From the NCBI GenBank assembly GCA_000934455.1, contig KN888812.1:7839-44180 (forward strand): a DNA stretch of 36,342 nucleotides, given 5' to 3'. Both the position numbers and the translations under genes were made by a program. Shown here piece after piece: positions 11,801 through 22,298 of the stretch. The stretch is from Apostichopus parvimensis (Eukaryota; Echinodermata; Holothuroidea; Aspidochirotida; Stichopodidae). The stretch's first letter is position 1, and each line of letters begins with the position of its first letter. The notes under the pieces were generated by a model that made no database searches, had not been told where the DNA came from, and saw only the letters and a list, made by a program, of their open reading frames with translations.

Positions 11801-14800
11801 TGTTTGAGAAAGATTATCATATCTTTTGTTGTTTGTGTTGGTTGGTGTATAATTATTAATATCTCTCATGAAGCCAACAATTGTGTATCTGTTCGGGGAC
11901 CAGTTTTCCTAGGAAAGACTCAAATTCAAACCAAGCTTCTCTTTTCAGGATTCTAGACTGAATTTGAAATTGTTCTTCTATTACACCATCACATGTTTGT
12001 TTGTTCCTCTCTTCAGTGAGAAACCAATAGCTAATATTGAAGGACACACAGCCAAGGTATCTAGGGTTGCTTATCATCCATCTGGACGATTTCTCGGAAC
12101 AACATGGTGAGTGTTGCTGTAATGGTGTGTTCCAATTGTATAGATCAATACTTGGATATGGATTTATTTTGGATTCATCTATTTATCAAGAAAATGCCCA
12201 GAAGAATTTTCAAAGTACCATATTTTTGTCAAGGATTCTGCAGTGGTGAGAGAAAAAAAAATCAATTGCATATGTGTTCACAGTCTAGGGAGTTGGCTGT
12301 TGGCCAAGTAAGCCATTGTATTTCGGCACCACTGTATTGCTGCTGCACCACAGTGCCGCTGCCCCATCACAGTGCCCCTGCCCCACCACAGTGCCCCTGC
12401 CCCACCAAAGTGATGCTGCAGCACCACAGTGCCGTTGCAGCACCACAGTGATGCTACAGCACCACAGTGCCGTTGCTACACAACAGTACCACTGCCGCAC
12501 CACAGTGTCGCTGCCGCACTACAGTGTCCCTGCTGCACCACAGTGTCCCTGCTGCACCACAGTACCGCTGCTGCACCACAGTACCGCTGCTGCACCACAG
12601 TATCGCTGCTGCACCATAGTACCACTGTCGCACAACCTTAGTTGTTACTACACTACAACTGCTGTGGTTGATTTGCATAATTACCAGAATTATACAAGCA
12701 TTTTTCAATACCTGCAAGATTCTCTCAAAAAGTAGTGTAGAAAGTACAAAAGTTCTGTGACAAAACTTACAAGGAACTCATCCATCTGTATCTACAATCT
12801 GCTGGTACTGAGATATACAGTGTCAATATCAACACCTGTCCATTCCCTATGCAACAATAGGCTATGCTTTGGAACATCTGTCAAACGTCTTTTATCTCCA
12901 GGCCAGCTGTAGGTGTTTGTCTCAATATAATATTAACAGGCTGCTCGGGTGTTAATCATCTGTTATTGTGTTGTATGTATTGCATCTATAAACAGAAGAC
13001 GTTGTACTTTAGTATATTTGAGTCGCAGGTGACAGAACAACATATTAACATATGTTCCAATAATGTATTTGTGTAATAGAGAGTACATATTGCCATCCAC
13101 TGTCAACTGCAGAAAGTGTCATCTATTTTGCTGCAAACTATGCTAGAAGGACCAATATTGGTCACTTCTGGTCAAATTTGATCTCTTGTTTTCACTACCC
13201 TCTTTGAACATCTTTAACCTCGCTGATACTCTCAGTCGTAAGGTTTGGTGTCAAGATCTAACCACGTAAACCATAACCACATTGTTACCCTATTCATTGT
13301 CTAGAAATTACTTGGCAAACGAGAACTATCGGGACAAGGTTCGGCACGCTTGAAGTGGTTGGAGCAAATCTTGATGACGTTGATGACAAATCTTGATGAG
13401 TGAATAGTAAAGTTTTTTTATTTCTCTTCCTTGTTTCAACAGTTTTGATTGTTCTTGGAGACTGTGGGACATTGAGGTCCAGGAGGAGATTCTTCATCAA
13501 GAGGGACATAGTAAGGGGGTCTATTCCATCGACTTCCAGAGTGATGGAGCTCTCTGTGCAACAGGGTGAGGAGTCCACATGTGCCCTGCAAACCCCACTT
13601 TGCCCACCTGTCCATTCCAACATATGAAAATAAGAATAAAAAAATAAAAATAAAAATTTTTCATTCCAATCATCATAATGATGTTACTCATGTCTGCTAC
13701 TGCCAGGTATTGTCACAAAAATTACCCTAAAGTTTAAACTTCCCATATTTGCATTTATGCTCTAAATTAAACCCCATATTCTAGCATAATTGTTTATGGT
13801 CAATCACTATCTGCCACTGGAACATGTTGCTCACTGTTTGATTGGCTATGTAGAACAATCCATCTTGATTTTGTACTCTGTTGTACCTTACAGGGGAATG
13901 GATGCCTTCGGAAGAGTTTGGGACCTGAGAACGGGAAGATGTATAATGTTCATGGAAGGACACTTGAAATCTGTCTTAGCGATTAACTTCTCACCGAATG
14001 GGTAAGTTATGATAAAGAATAAGATAACACAATCTTCTTCAGTTAGCCTCTGAAGAAGATTCTGCTAGGATCAAAACCTCAGGCCTTCTAAGTTACTTTT
14101 ACAAAATTTATTATTGAGAAACGTCTCTTTTTGTCTTTGCTTGTACAGTTTTAATCGCAGAGGTTACATTGTTTATTCCTTCGCTCTTTTTCATTCTTAA
14201 AGCTATCAGATTGTCACAGGTTCGGAGGATAACACATCCAAAATCTGGGACTTGAGGCAGCGACAGTGTCTGTACACGATACCGTCCCACAACAACCTGG
14301 TGTCCGGGGCCAAATATGAAAATGGTACGTTTCATTGATACTATGAATTAAGAGTCTGAAAATTTGAGAATACAGGGAGAATGTTGTGAGGTCATTGTCA
14401 TTCAGAGGGGAATAATAATAATAGGTGTAGGATAAGTGTCTTCTCTTTAGTTATATTCTCTCAAAAGGGCAGTGTAGACTCAGGTACACTCAGACAAGAA
14501 GAACCAGGTTGTAGCTAAAACGGAAATGGTATTAAATTTAGTCAAAGTCATTTTGAGTGTGGTCTGCAGTTCTGTGGTGATTATTGTAGCTTATAACTGA
14601 GGAGCCTCATTATTCCAATGGCCCTCGTTTGATATTATACTATATGGCATTGTTGTGGACTTTGAAAGTAGGTTTTTGAATGTCATCAATTTGTTATTCC
14701 AGTTTTTATATCAAACTTATGCTAGACAGGATGACCGTTTTTTAGATTTTAATCATTTTTATTGGGGGGTGGGGGTGAATGGGGGGGGATTGCCCATCTT

Positions 14801-15642
14801 TGAGCTGCCAGAGGACATAGTAATTAGATTTTGCATGCAGTGTCACATATTTCTATCTTGTCATGAATTCATCTTCTGTTTTCTGCTTTCCACAGACACT
14901 GGTGATTACCTTGTGACCTGCTCTTATGATAACACAGCCAAGGTAAGTGGATACTGATTGTTCTATTTTTACAACTGTAAAATGAGGTATTTGTGGTATA
15001 GCAGGCAGACAATTGACATTGTGTCCATTGTCTTCACTGTAAGAATGTATTTTGTACGACAGTAGGTTACATAATAGCATACCATGGCTTTCTAGTGTTA
15101 AGTCATTTAATGGTTTGTATGGTAATTTAAGTTATTTTGGGTGGCTGCTCTGTATGGCTTTGTAGAAGTTTTTTCAAGCAGTATCTTGTTTTGGACAGGA
15201 TCGTTAATTTGTCATTTTACTTGGTTGGTCAAATGCCTTGGTACAATTACTTATCAACGAATTAATATATCTATATCCCGAAAGCTTGATGACTATCTGT
15301 TTCCTACTGCTTAGGTTTGGTGTCCTTGGGCAAGTGTTACATTACCATGAAGACACTGTGAATGCATTTATGTGAAACATTAGTGTCAGATGATCTGATG
15401 AAAGCATTTGTTTGCATTTGATGCAAATAATCGTTTGCTGGCATGTCTTGCAGAGTAAAGTAATGGTTGGCCTAATGATTGGATCTCATATTTTTCAGGT
15501 TTGGTCTAATCCAGGATACTCATTACTAAACACCCTCTCTGGTCATGATGGCAAAGTGATGGCGGTAGATATATCTCTGGACGGACAGTACATAGCAACA
15601 TCATCATACGATAGGACCTTCAAACTCTGGGGAGTGGAATGA
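5869..15642 (+). CDS. PRPF4: U4/U6 small nuclear ribonucleoprotein PRPF4 (Prp4), complete
   Basis: PRPF4 is a spliceosomal protein of the U4/U6.U5 tri-snRNP, bound to PRPF3 and U4/U6 RNA. My model is join(5869-5974, 6375-6451, 7371-7443, 7839-7963, 8703-8785, 9221-9314, 9746-9840, 10737-10795, 11455-11578, 12017-12106, 13443-13565, 13894-14001, 14203-14324, 14896-14942, 15499-15642). All introns are GT-AG and phases agree throughout, giving 489 residues (human 522). Residues about 62-115 form the splicing-factor motif, with [17 protein letters not shown] and [14 protein letters not shown]. Seven WD40 repeats fill about 195-489, including [43 protein letters not shown] and a terminal [12 protein letters not shown]. 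The N-terminus is about 30 residues shorter than in human. Codon 86, split across an intron, encodes Cys where human has Thr. An upstream untranslated exon is expected. Confidence 0.95.
6742..6761 (+). repeat. G-rich tract in PRPF4 intron 2
   Basis: A run of G-tracts (gggtggggaggtggaggggc) lies on the sense strand of PRPF4 within the intron between 6451 and 7371. It could form a weak G-quadruplex. An incidental 92-codon open frame covers it, but has no similarity to anything I know. Confidence 0.5.
6998..7072. repeat. (TA)n microsatellite
   Basis: Alternating TA with a few interruptions (cat, gat) in PRPF4 intron 2, directly followed by a polypyrimidine tract. It is low-complexity DNA with no coding potential. 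Confidence 0.9.
7096..7152. repeat. polypyrimidine tract ending in a 21-C run
   Basis: A C/T-only-like tract ends in 21 consecutive C residues at 7130-7150. It lies next to the (TA)n repeat in PRPF4 intron 2. The run is on the sense strand as C, unlike most other homopolymer tracts in this gene, which are G on the sense strand. Assembly length of such a run is unreliable. Confidence 0.9.
8258..8521. mobile_element. MITE-like inverted-repeat element in PRPF4 intron 4
   Basis: The left end reads AGTACTTAAAGGTATGCTGT followed by ATTGGCCCCAAAT. The reverse complement of the right end reads AGTACTTTTAAAGGTAGTCA followed by GTATAGGCCCCAAAT. These are roughly 35-bp terminal inverted repeats with a few differences around a 190-bp core with no ORF. 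The AGTACT at each edge is itself palindromic, so it could be part of the repeat or a target-site duplication. This is the structure of a short non-autonomous DNA transposon. I cannot name the superfamily. Confidence 0.6.
9521..9557. repeat. two-copy 19-bp direct repeat
   Basis: The motif taccataaattaaa occurs twice with a 19-base period inside PRPF4 intron 6. It is a minor local duplication with no evident function. Confidence 0.6.
12327..12630 (+). repeat. 19-bp minisatellite, 16 units, in PRPF4 intron 10
   Basis: Sixteen consecutive 19-base units begin at 12327 and recur without length change (12346, 12365, ... 12612). The consensus is close to caccacagtgccgctgctg. Changes concentrate in the second half of the unit, with tracts of similar variants next to each other. 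Stop codons are nearly absent in several frames and 19 is not a multiple of three. The repeat therefore creates long meaningless Ala/Pro/Cys/His-rich open frames on both strands. It lies wholly inside the intron between exons ending at 12106 and starting at 13443. Confidence 0.95.
13624..13663 (+). repeat. A-rich low-complexity tract
   Basis: Repeated aaaata/aataa units in the PRPF4 intron after the exon ending at 13565. It may be an old poly(A) tail of a retroposed fragment, but no element body is recognisable next to it. Confidence 0.6.
14764..14789 (+). repeat. G-rich tract, potential G-quadruplex, PRPF4 intron 13
   Basis: Three long G runs (ggggggtgggggtgaatggg and onward) sit on the sense strand about 110 bases before the exon that starts at 14896. 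A quadruplex could form by splitting the 6- and 8-base runs. Position close to an acceptor makes an effect on splicing possible but unproven. Confidence 0.6.
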
Positions 15643-15682
15643 ACCATCCTGTAACACTTGAAAGTAATATCAGTACCAAACT

Positions 15683-15757
15683 ACATCATCGTACGATGGG
15701 ACCTTCAACCTCAGAGGGGTGGAATGAACCATTCTAAAACACTTGAAAATAATACTA
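15683..15757 (+). pseudogene. degraded tandem copy of PRPF4 terminal codons and 3' UTR start
   Basis: This 75-base stretch aligns without gaps to 15598-15672 at an 85-base offset, with about 12 mismatches (84% identity by hand count). The source covers the last 14 codons, the TGA stop and about 30 bases of 3' UTR. The copy still reads TSSYDGTFNLRGVE and a stop in the same order, against [14 protein letters not shown] in the gene. It lies after the real stop, so it should not be translated. The loss of the WD-repeat Trp and Arg agrees with decay without selection. Confidence 0.85.
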
Positions 15758-15765
15758 GCTGATAT

Positions 15766-15779
15766 GTCGCCATGGTAAC
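15766..15779 (+). promoter_or_regulatory. perfect X-box (RFX) consensus match
   Basis: GTCGCCATGGTAAC fits the RFX X-box consensus GTHNYYATRRNAAC at all 14 positions. It lies about 125 bases past the PRPF4 stop. RFX factors control ciliary genes across animals. Its position in a probable 3' UTR, more than 6 kb from the ciliary promoter region near 22.6 kb, makes function uncertain. Confidence 0.35.
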
Positions 15780-18700
15780 TGCAGAGCAGCATGTGTTGGA
15801 TGGCAAGAAGACATTTCTTTGTGGATAAATATCACAATTTCTGACTTTAATTTATCCTGTGGTAATGGAACATTAAAAGACACATGACATGCCTGATCAG
15901 CATGTTGTGCTTATGTCCATTGTATTAGTGGCCCAGTAAAGTTGGAGTCTGAAGCATGGAAATCAGGTGGTTAGTATTATATACATTTCTTTCCAATTGT
16001 TGCTACATAATGCCAGTAGATATTTAATTGCATTGATGCAGACACTCACCTAGATAAAAAATATTAGCCTGATTTCTCCAAAATCTTCAAAGCAGCTGAT
16101 TTGTATTTCTACCTCTGGCCAAGTAAATTGTTAGTGTATTGCAAAAATTGTCAGAGCAAAATATTTGAAACACAGATGAACAAAGTGTTACCTGCTCTTG
16201 CAAAAGCTTTTCTCAGCTCTTGAGAACCCAATAATAATCAGAGCAAAGGTTTTAATCAACCATAAATCAGTTGAAATTTGAAACAATCAGCATGCGACAT
16301 TGTCTAATTTTGTTTGTAGGGCGTACTGATGAACTATGGATATTAAGGAATGATAGATGGACAATGCACATGTAGGGCTCTCTTATCATTTAGTTCTTAA
16401 ATGATTTCATATTTCTGGTTTTGTCATGTAAAGTGGGTACGTACATTCTAAAGTCTTACTGTCTGCCGATTTTGGTTCACAAGAGCGATATTATACCCAC
16501 CCCTGATATAGCACTTCCAAGTTTGAAAAGTGTACGACTTCCCCACTCAGTGACTTAATGCATAGAAGGTACATCCCAAGTACATTAATGTTTGTGTGTG
16601 TGTGAACCTTCATACAGTTTGTACAGTGTCTGTGTGCTGTATGATGAATGTATAAAGATCATCAGGTGTTGTGAACAGTGTCCAAGCATAATTATGGTTC
16701 ATAATTGATGCATCCCTCTTTGAGACTATCAAGCAGATGTGTGGTTCCTTTGGAGCCTCTGTTTGTTGAATTTTGAGCAAATTGTTGAGCAGGGACTGTG
16801 ATGTGCATGCTTTGGTGATGGACCAAACCAAAGGAATGCACATGATGTCCCATCTTTGGTAGTCCTTCATTTAACCTGAAAGATATACCCTCCATTGCTG
16901 GTTTAGACCAAAAAAAATTAAAAAATGTGTTGTCACCAGAAACAAACCAAATATGGAATTAGTAAAAAGAAAAAAACTTTCATCTTTGAATGAATGTTTC
17001 ATTTTTATACTGTAAAATAAAAGTTGTAACCTTTAAAAGTTGTTTTGTTTTTGTTTTTGTTTATGAAGGGACAACAAACCTTTGGATTCCCATAGGCTTG
17101 AATCTGTGACTTGTTTTCACAGTACACTTTTATTAACCACCACAACCATGCCATTAGGTAAAACAAGTTATTTAATTGTCTTTCACATTTGTTCCCTGAA
17201 CGATACGGAGCAAGGAACATTTTCACAAAAAAATTTCCAGTTGTTTACAAACAGATTTGATTTGATTGTGACTCATTACCTCGAAATTGCCTGGTATAAC
17301 TGTCAGACTGATATGTGACCAACAGAGGGTATTGTGGAAGGGGAGAAAGCATAAACAACCCCCCCCCCCTGCTCCCCGGCAGTTGTCAGTGTTCTTAATA
17401 ACCACTGCACATTGTTCAAATTTTGAAATAAAAACAGAAAAAAAAAGAATTTTGACACGCTCAAGTTTCACATTCATGACATTCAAAAATATATTTCCAT
17501 ATAAATAGTGTGAAAGGAATTATTAAGAGAAAACTGCAGCATCACACAGATTATATAGAACAGAAAGATGCAAATAAAGTCAGGATCGTTCATTTAAAAA
17601 CAAAATTTGGCTTCGATAAAAATGCCTCACAAATTTAATTGATTTGGGGAGATAGTACAGCAATTAAACCACACCCCATTATGTTATGTTAAAGATGATC
17701 ACATGACTTGAGGAAATATTCAAAAAATGCCTTCAAGCAAATCAGACTTTACTACTGCCATTACTAACTGTTTGTAGCAGAGTTTTGACAAACCATATTT
17801 TTATTACTGTACATGTTACTTTCTAGTCCAGTGTAGTTAGAGAGAGGGGAAAAAAAAGTCCAAAACAGCACATAGTTCTTTATGAGCTACTGTCTACTTC
17901 ACTGCCCTATTTACAAGTGGTAAAATGTTACAAAAATATTTCTACCCATATTGACAATTACAATGATATTTATTGGCATGACTTATTAATACTAACCTAG
18001 CAGCAGCAAGTTTTGTAACTGCCCAATAACAATGTTATTGAGCACAAACTTAACAACGATAACCTCACCAATAATATGTTTTCCCAGCAAGAACTATACC
18101 AGAGAATAGGATTGACAAATCGTTATAAATAACATTAACATGATAACAATTAAAGTCTCACATGAAATCTAAAAAAGATTAAAATTCCTTGATTCTACTT
18201 AAAATCTTAATTTGATCTACAGTGGTCATTACCTCTAGTTAATGGATGTCTACTGGTCACACTATGGACTTCATATACAATAAACTAATGGACACAACAG
18301 GTCTATAACCAAATGAGTATGAATAAGGGGTGGTAGTGAGGGGGGAGGGGGTAGAGATGGCAGGTTCATTGCAACACCTACCCTCTCTCTACTTCCATAT
18401 GTTACAAATGAAACACAAATGAAGCACACATTCATAGACAGCAAGATGTCCACATCCTGATAGTGAATGATGAAGTATTTGTATCCAAATTGGCACAATT
18501 TTTGGGCATTTTTGCTTTATTCGCATGTTTTGAAAATGTATTTATAGGCCTGCATAACTGGCAAAAATACAAAGGCTAATTCATATGATATAGTATAACA
18601 ATGTTATACAGCATTAGTATCACTAACTTGAATTTTAATAATATTTACATTTCATAAAATGCCCCGTTTAACACAATGCACAAATATATATATTTGCCTT

Positions 18701-19013
18701 TATCTTCCAGTTCCTTTTGGTGGTCCAGCATGTTTTCTATGATCCTTCTCCCCCCCCCCCTCATTCTCCCTCCCTCCTCCACACCTATTTAACATATAAT
18801 GATAGACAACTGACATTTCAGTTTGAGTGCCTTACCTTGTACAGTAAAATATCTAAACTTGTACTAGTTTGAAATGTTCTCCTGGCCTTGCAATAGTTCT
18901 CTTTTGTGTTAAACTTAGTAATATTCACATATCTCTTAAAACTAAGGAATTCTTTACTGTCCCTCACAGCCTCAGTTAAAATTCAGAAGCTATTTGTTGT
19001 AATTCCTAGAAAC

Positions 19014-21530
19014 CTAGTAATATTTATTTTTCAAGTTCATAAACCTCCTATGGTCCACGTGGTTGATTTTATTGTAGGATGCACCCCTCCACGGTGCTTT
19101 ATCCAGTGTAATCTCACCATTTACATGAAGCTTGTCTGCGCGACCGTTCAGAGTACGTCGATAAAACAGGACAGATTCATCCATCCCTTTCGGCAGTTTG
19201 CCCATGGAGAGTCTGAGCATCTGTTTACTGAGGTCCTTTGTGTCCACAGCCTTATCTCTGGACCCTATTGCAGTCTTTGCTCTGGGAGGAACTTGACCTT
19301 AAAAGAAAAGAAAGAATACTGAATGCTACAAATAAGAGCAAACAATATGAAAATAGAAAAGTACACAATGATTGCAATTTAAAACTTTTACCTCAAATGT
19401 TTTAGGAATAACCAATCATATGTGATCAGTCATAGCACACCTTTGTACCTCTTGTTTTTCGCTCTACTCTTTGTTCAACGGACATTCGTTCTCCCATTTG
19501 AACCTACAGAGTGTCGCGGAAAAATTTGACGGGAGGGAACTTTTTCAGGGGTGCCAGGAGAGGGCACAAACTTTCAGGGACAGTTGACATTTGAATTTAT
19601 TTATTTATTGTTTTATTTATTTAGTTATTGTTTTAACAATAGGGTACATCTTAAATAAAATTTTCATAACAACAGGGCACATTTTACCAAATCAAAATTC
19701 CAGAGACTAAGAATGTTACATTACTACCATCTATTACTTTATCAAGACAACTGCTGCCATGGTGTAAGTGAAATACTATTTGAAGTTGATTAGGAGTGAC
19801 CATTAAGTCACCACTCTAGCAGATCCTAGCAGAGAAGGGGAGGGGGGAGGGGGTGAAGGTTTATCTCGTGGGCATGTGACATTGTGTCGTGAGCATTACA
19901 AGTTTCCATGGCTACAAAAAAAGAAAACAGCATACTTTCTGTTTTGGAACGTTGATGTCTGGCGCTTTGAACGACTCGTGCTGCAGAAGATTTCTTTGCA
20001 GGGGGCCAAGTCTCATCCAAGGAATCTTGGTTTTGCTTTGCCAGTTGGCTCTGTATTTTAGTTATCTGATCGAATATGAAGGGAAGTAAGCTAACGCAAC
20101 CTCCAAACAGAATTCTAGCTTCTTCACAACTGAGATGGTTTACCTAGAGACGAGACAAAACAAAGCAAGGTGATCAGTACAGTATTTATAGTAAGTATTT
20201 ATAACAACAATAGAACTTTAATATAGCAGTATTATGATTAAATAGAAACAAATCATCAAGAAAATATTGTATACTAGGGTTGGAAGTTATTCATTTAGAG
20301 ACCCTTCAATCACTTGAAGTTGCTCAACTAATCTCCCCTTGCCTTCTCCTCCCCCCCCCCCAAAAAAAATGGCATGGTTGGCACTTGGAAAGGAGTACAC
20401 ACTAGTTGAAGCTACTTCATTTGCAATCACCTGAATGAACCATGACATTAATGAATGAATGAATGTATTAATGAATGGATTTAACTTGGAAGTCAAACGT
20501 TAACTCAATAGTGACAAACCCAATGCAAATAGCCTCTGTCCTTTTGGTTGCAAAACTATTCTTTTTTCAACTCTAAAGATTGTACAAGGTGTATTTCCAG
20601 CTTACTTCTGTGTGTGGATATTTTGCTTTGAGCCCAGAAAAGTCGTTGCTTGGGTTTAACAGAGTCCTCCAGCGTTGCATGGCCCTTGCGGAGGGTCCCT
20701 CCTTAGGCCAAGAGCTACTCTGAGTCTCGACTTGTGGTCTTAGGGAGTCAAGGCTTCTCAACAGATCCAGCCACTGTTGCATTGCTCTTTTGTCTCGTGA
20801 ATTCTTACTTCTTTCAAAGAGCTCCTTCACCTGGTTAATCAAACAATAGAAAGTAAACAACTTAATTAACTATTTTAATAATCCAATCATTCATGAAAAC
20901 AATTAGAGGAACTGCAGAACGTTGGTAGTTTGCAAAGTGGCTAATTCTCGTACCGAAAATCGAAAAACATTAATTACGCATATTGAGGTTAAAATGCGGA
21001 TAAAATGAAAGATTTCTGTAAATGCTGAAAGCAAAACTTGTCACAGTTCATCAAGCAAGATTGCGTTGCTGTCTACAGTCTTCTTTCCATCGTTGCAAAC
21101 TCTTACCTAATTGATTAGTTGTTGCCAAACAGGTTAATAAGCAAACACTTCATACTAATTAATTACAGAGCAGAAAGTGAATTTAAACAATGGACTACTA
21201 CTTAAGATCAGCTATGCAAGACATCTAAATTGAGAAACTTCATGTGTCACACGTATGCCAATGATAAACACAACAATGATAATCTAACCGTTACCTGTTC
21301 AGTTAAAACGTTACTTCACATTTAACTCTGATAAAATAAAATAAAAAGAATTTTGGAAACGAAACAAATCGGAAATAACAAACCTCAGCAATGGACTTGA
21401 GAGGTTTACTCTTTTCATATACATCCGTCCTGGTATTATCTAGGGCTGATACAAATGTCATCTGCTGTTGTCGTAGAGTGTTGTACCTCTGCCTCAACTT
21501 GGCTGCCTCTTGACGGAGGTCTCCCATCAT
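19014..21530 (-). CDS. SPACA9: SPACA9-like ciliary microtubule inner protein
   Basis: SPACA9 is a sperm acrosome-associated protein, found by cryo-EM inside ciliary and sperm axonemal microtubules. My model is complement(join(19014-19297, 19936-20143, 20606-20830, 21384-21530)), with GT-AG introns and matching phases, giving 287 residues. Diagnostic matches are YNTLRQQQMTFVSALDNTR plus KPLKSIAE in exon 1, NDFSGLKAKYPHTE ending exon 2, and VNHLSCEEARILFGGCVSLL opening exon 3. Human has QQQLTFTAAL, NDLSSLRAKYPHD and VNHLSCDEARNHYGGVVSLI. From the second Met, the distance to the QQQ-TF block equals that in human, so 21527 is as likely a start as 21530. The 94-codon last exon is basic and ends with KAPWRGASYNKINH before the final FMNLKNKYY. 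It makes the protein longer than human (222). Exons 1-3 are firm, exon 4 slightly less. Confidence 0.85.
19837..19856. repeat. G-rich tract downstream of SPACA9 exon 3 donor
   Basis: A run of G-tracts (ggggaggggggagggggtga) lies on the plus strand about 85 bases into the SPACA9 intron that follows the exon ending at 19936. On the transcribed sense strand it is C-rich. Confidence 0.6.
20351..20368. repeat. C-run/A-run low-complexity tract in SPACA9 intron
   Basis: A run of Cs followed by a run of As sits in the intron between SPACA9 coding exons 2 and 3. On the SPACA9 sense strand this is a T-run then a G-run. Confidence 0.7.
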
Positions 21531-21657
21531 TAACAGAGTCTGAACACTGCAAACTGCTTGGTGTAAGGAGAGAAATTTACATAGGGAGTTGGCTCTTGCT
21601 ATTCATATGCATATTTGATGCAAGTAAAAATATTATCAAGAATCCAAGTAACTATAT

Positions 21658-21675
21658 CAGGGGTCCCCAAAGTAG
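21658..21675 (+). other. hAT-like terminal motif fragment
   Basis: The sequence caggggtccccaaagtag resembles the terminal inverted repeat start of many hAT-superfamily elements (CAGGGGTCCCCAAA). I did not find the matching opposite end, so this would be a solo or truncated end, or chance. Confidence 0.2.
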
Positions 21676-21894
21676 TTGTTGTTATCTATACATACTGTAC
21701 CATAGGGGACTAAGAAGTACTGTAGGCTGGCTATAAATGACTTTTATATAGGACCTAATATTTAGCTTTTTGAGGTCAAAAGTTGATAAAGAAAGTCAAT
21801 CTGAATGTAATAAATCAATTTTACAAATTTTTGTTTTCATAGTAGGCTCACTAGGCTGTATAAGCCTACATAGAGCTAGCTTAAGCATGGGTAT

Positions 21895-21920
21895 ACCCTA
21901 TATTCTATAGAATATAGGGT
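21895..21920. repeat. perfect 26-bp palindrome
   Basis: ACCCTATATTC, then TATA, then GAATATAGGGT is a perfect 26-base inverted repeat with no spacer, upstream of SPACA9 coding exon 1 in its 5' intron. It could extrude as a cruciform. No flanking duplication is evident. Confidence 0.9.
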
Positions 21921-22298
21921 TGTTAGGTTGGTTATTTAATGACCACATTGGTTTAATTATTTACTTCTGTTAGTTGTTTTAAAAATTGTATCTGTGCCTT
22001 ATAAAAGCGACTTTTCAGTTCTTGCCACAAGGGCCAATGAAGGCTCACAAATTTCATAAAAGGTGTGGCGTCTCAAAAGAGTTTGTGGAATAGGTTCCAA
22101 TGTTAATGTTTAGCCTTTTGAATAGCTCTAGCCAAGGCCAAGAACGACTTCGTGGTTTCACTGTTCAGACTACCTACAGTAGGATTTGTCAAAATTAGGG
22201 CTCACGTACACGTCTTGTCAGCATTCAGAATAGAACAAGGCTAGGTCTAACTAGTTTAGCAACGTACCAAGCAAACTTAATAACAATAAGTTACTTAC

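Larger units (their letters stand above)
15643..19013. other. non-coding region between PRPF4 and SPACA9 (convergent 3' ends)
   Basis: Both neighbours end into this region, so it should hold two 3' UTRs and a spacer. Possible PRPF4 poly(A) hexamers are ATTAAA at 15872-15877 and AATAAA at 17016-17021. A candidate on the other strand for SPACA9 is tttatt at 18516-18521. Other contents are a TG run near 16593, a (TTTTTG)n-like tract at 17041-17063, 11 Cs at 17359-17369, a G-rich tract at 18333-18352 and a C-rich tract at 18749-18780. I see no conserved coding exon. Confidence 0.6.

Noticed and set aside
12327-12630. CRISPR-like regular repeats
   Set aside because: The 19-base units are contiguous with no unique spacers, and the host is an animal.
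12285-12735. Several overlapping Ala/Pro/Cys/His-rich open frames on both strands
   Set aside because: They are translations of the 19-bp minisatellite inside a PRPF4 intron; no domain is present and the frame shifts with each repeat unit.
16610-16895. Two overlapping minus-strand open frames of 86 and 67 codons
   Set aside because: Overlapping frames without known motifs, between two convergent 3' ends; neither looks like a real protein.
18906-19322. 138-codon plus-strand open frame
   Set aside because: It runs antisense through the conserved last exon of SPACA9, whose minus-strand frame is the better supported one.
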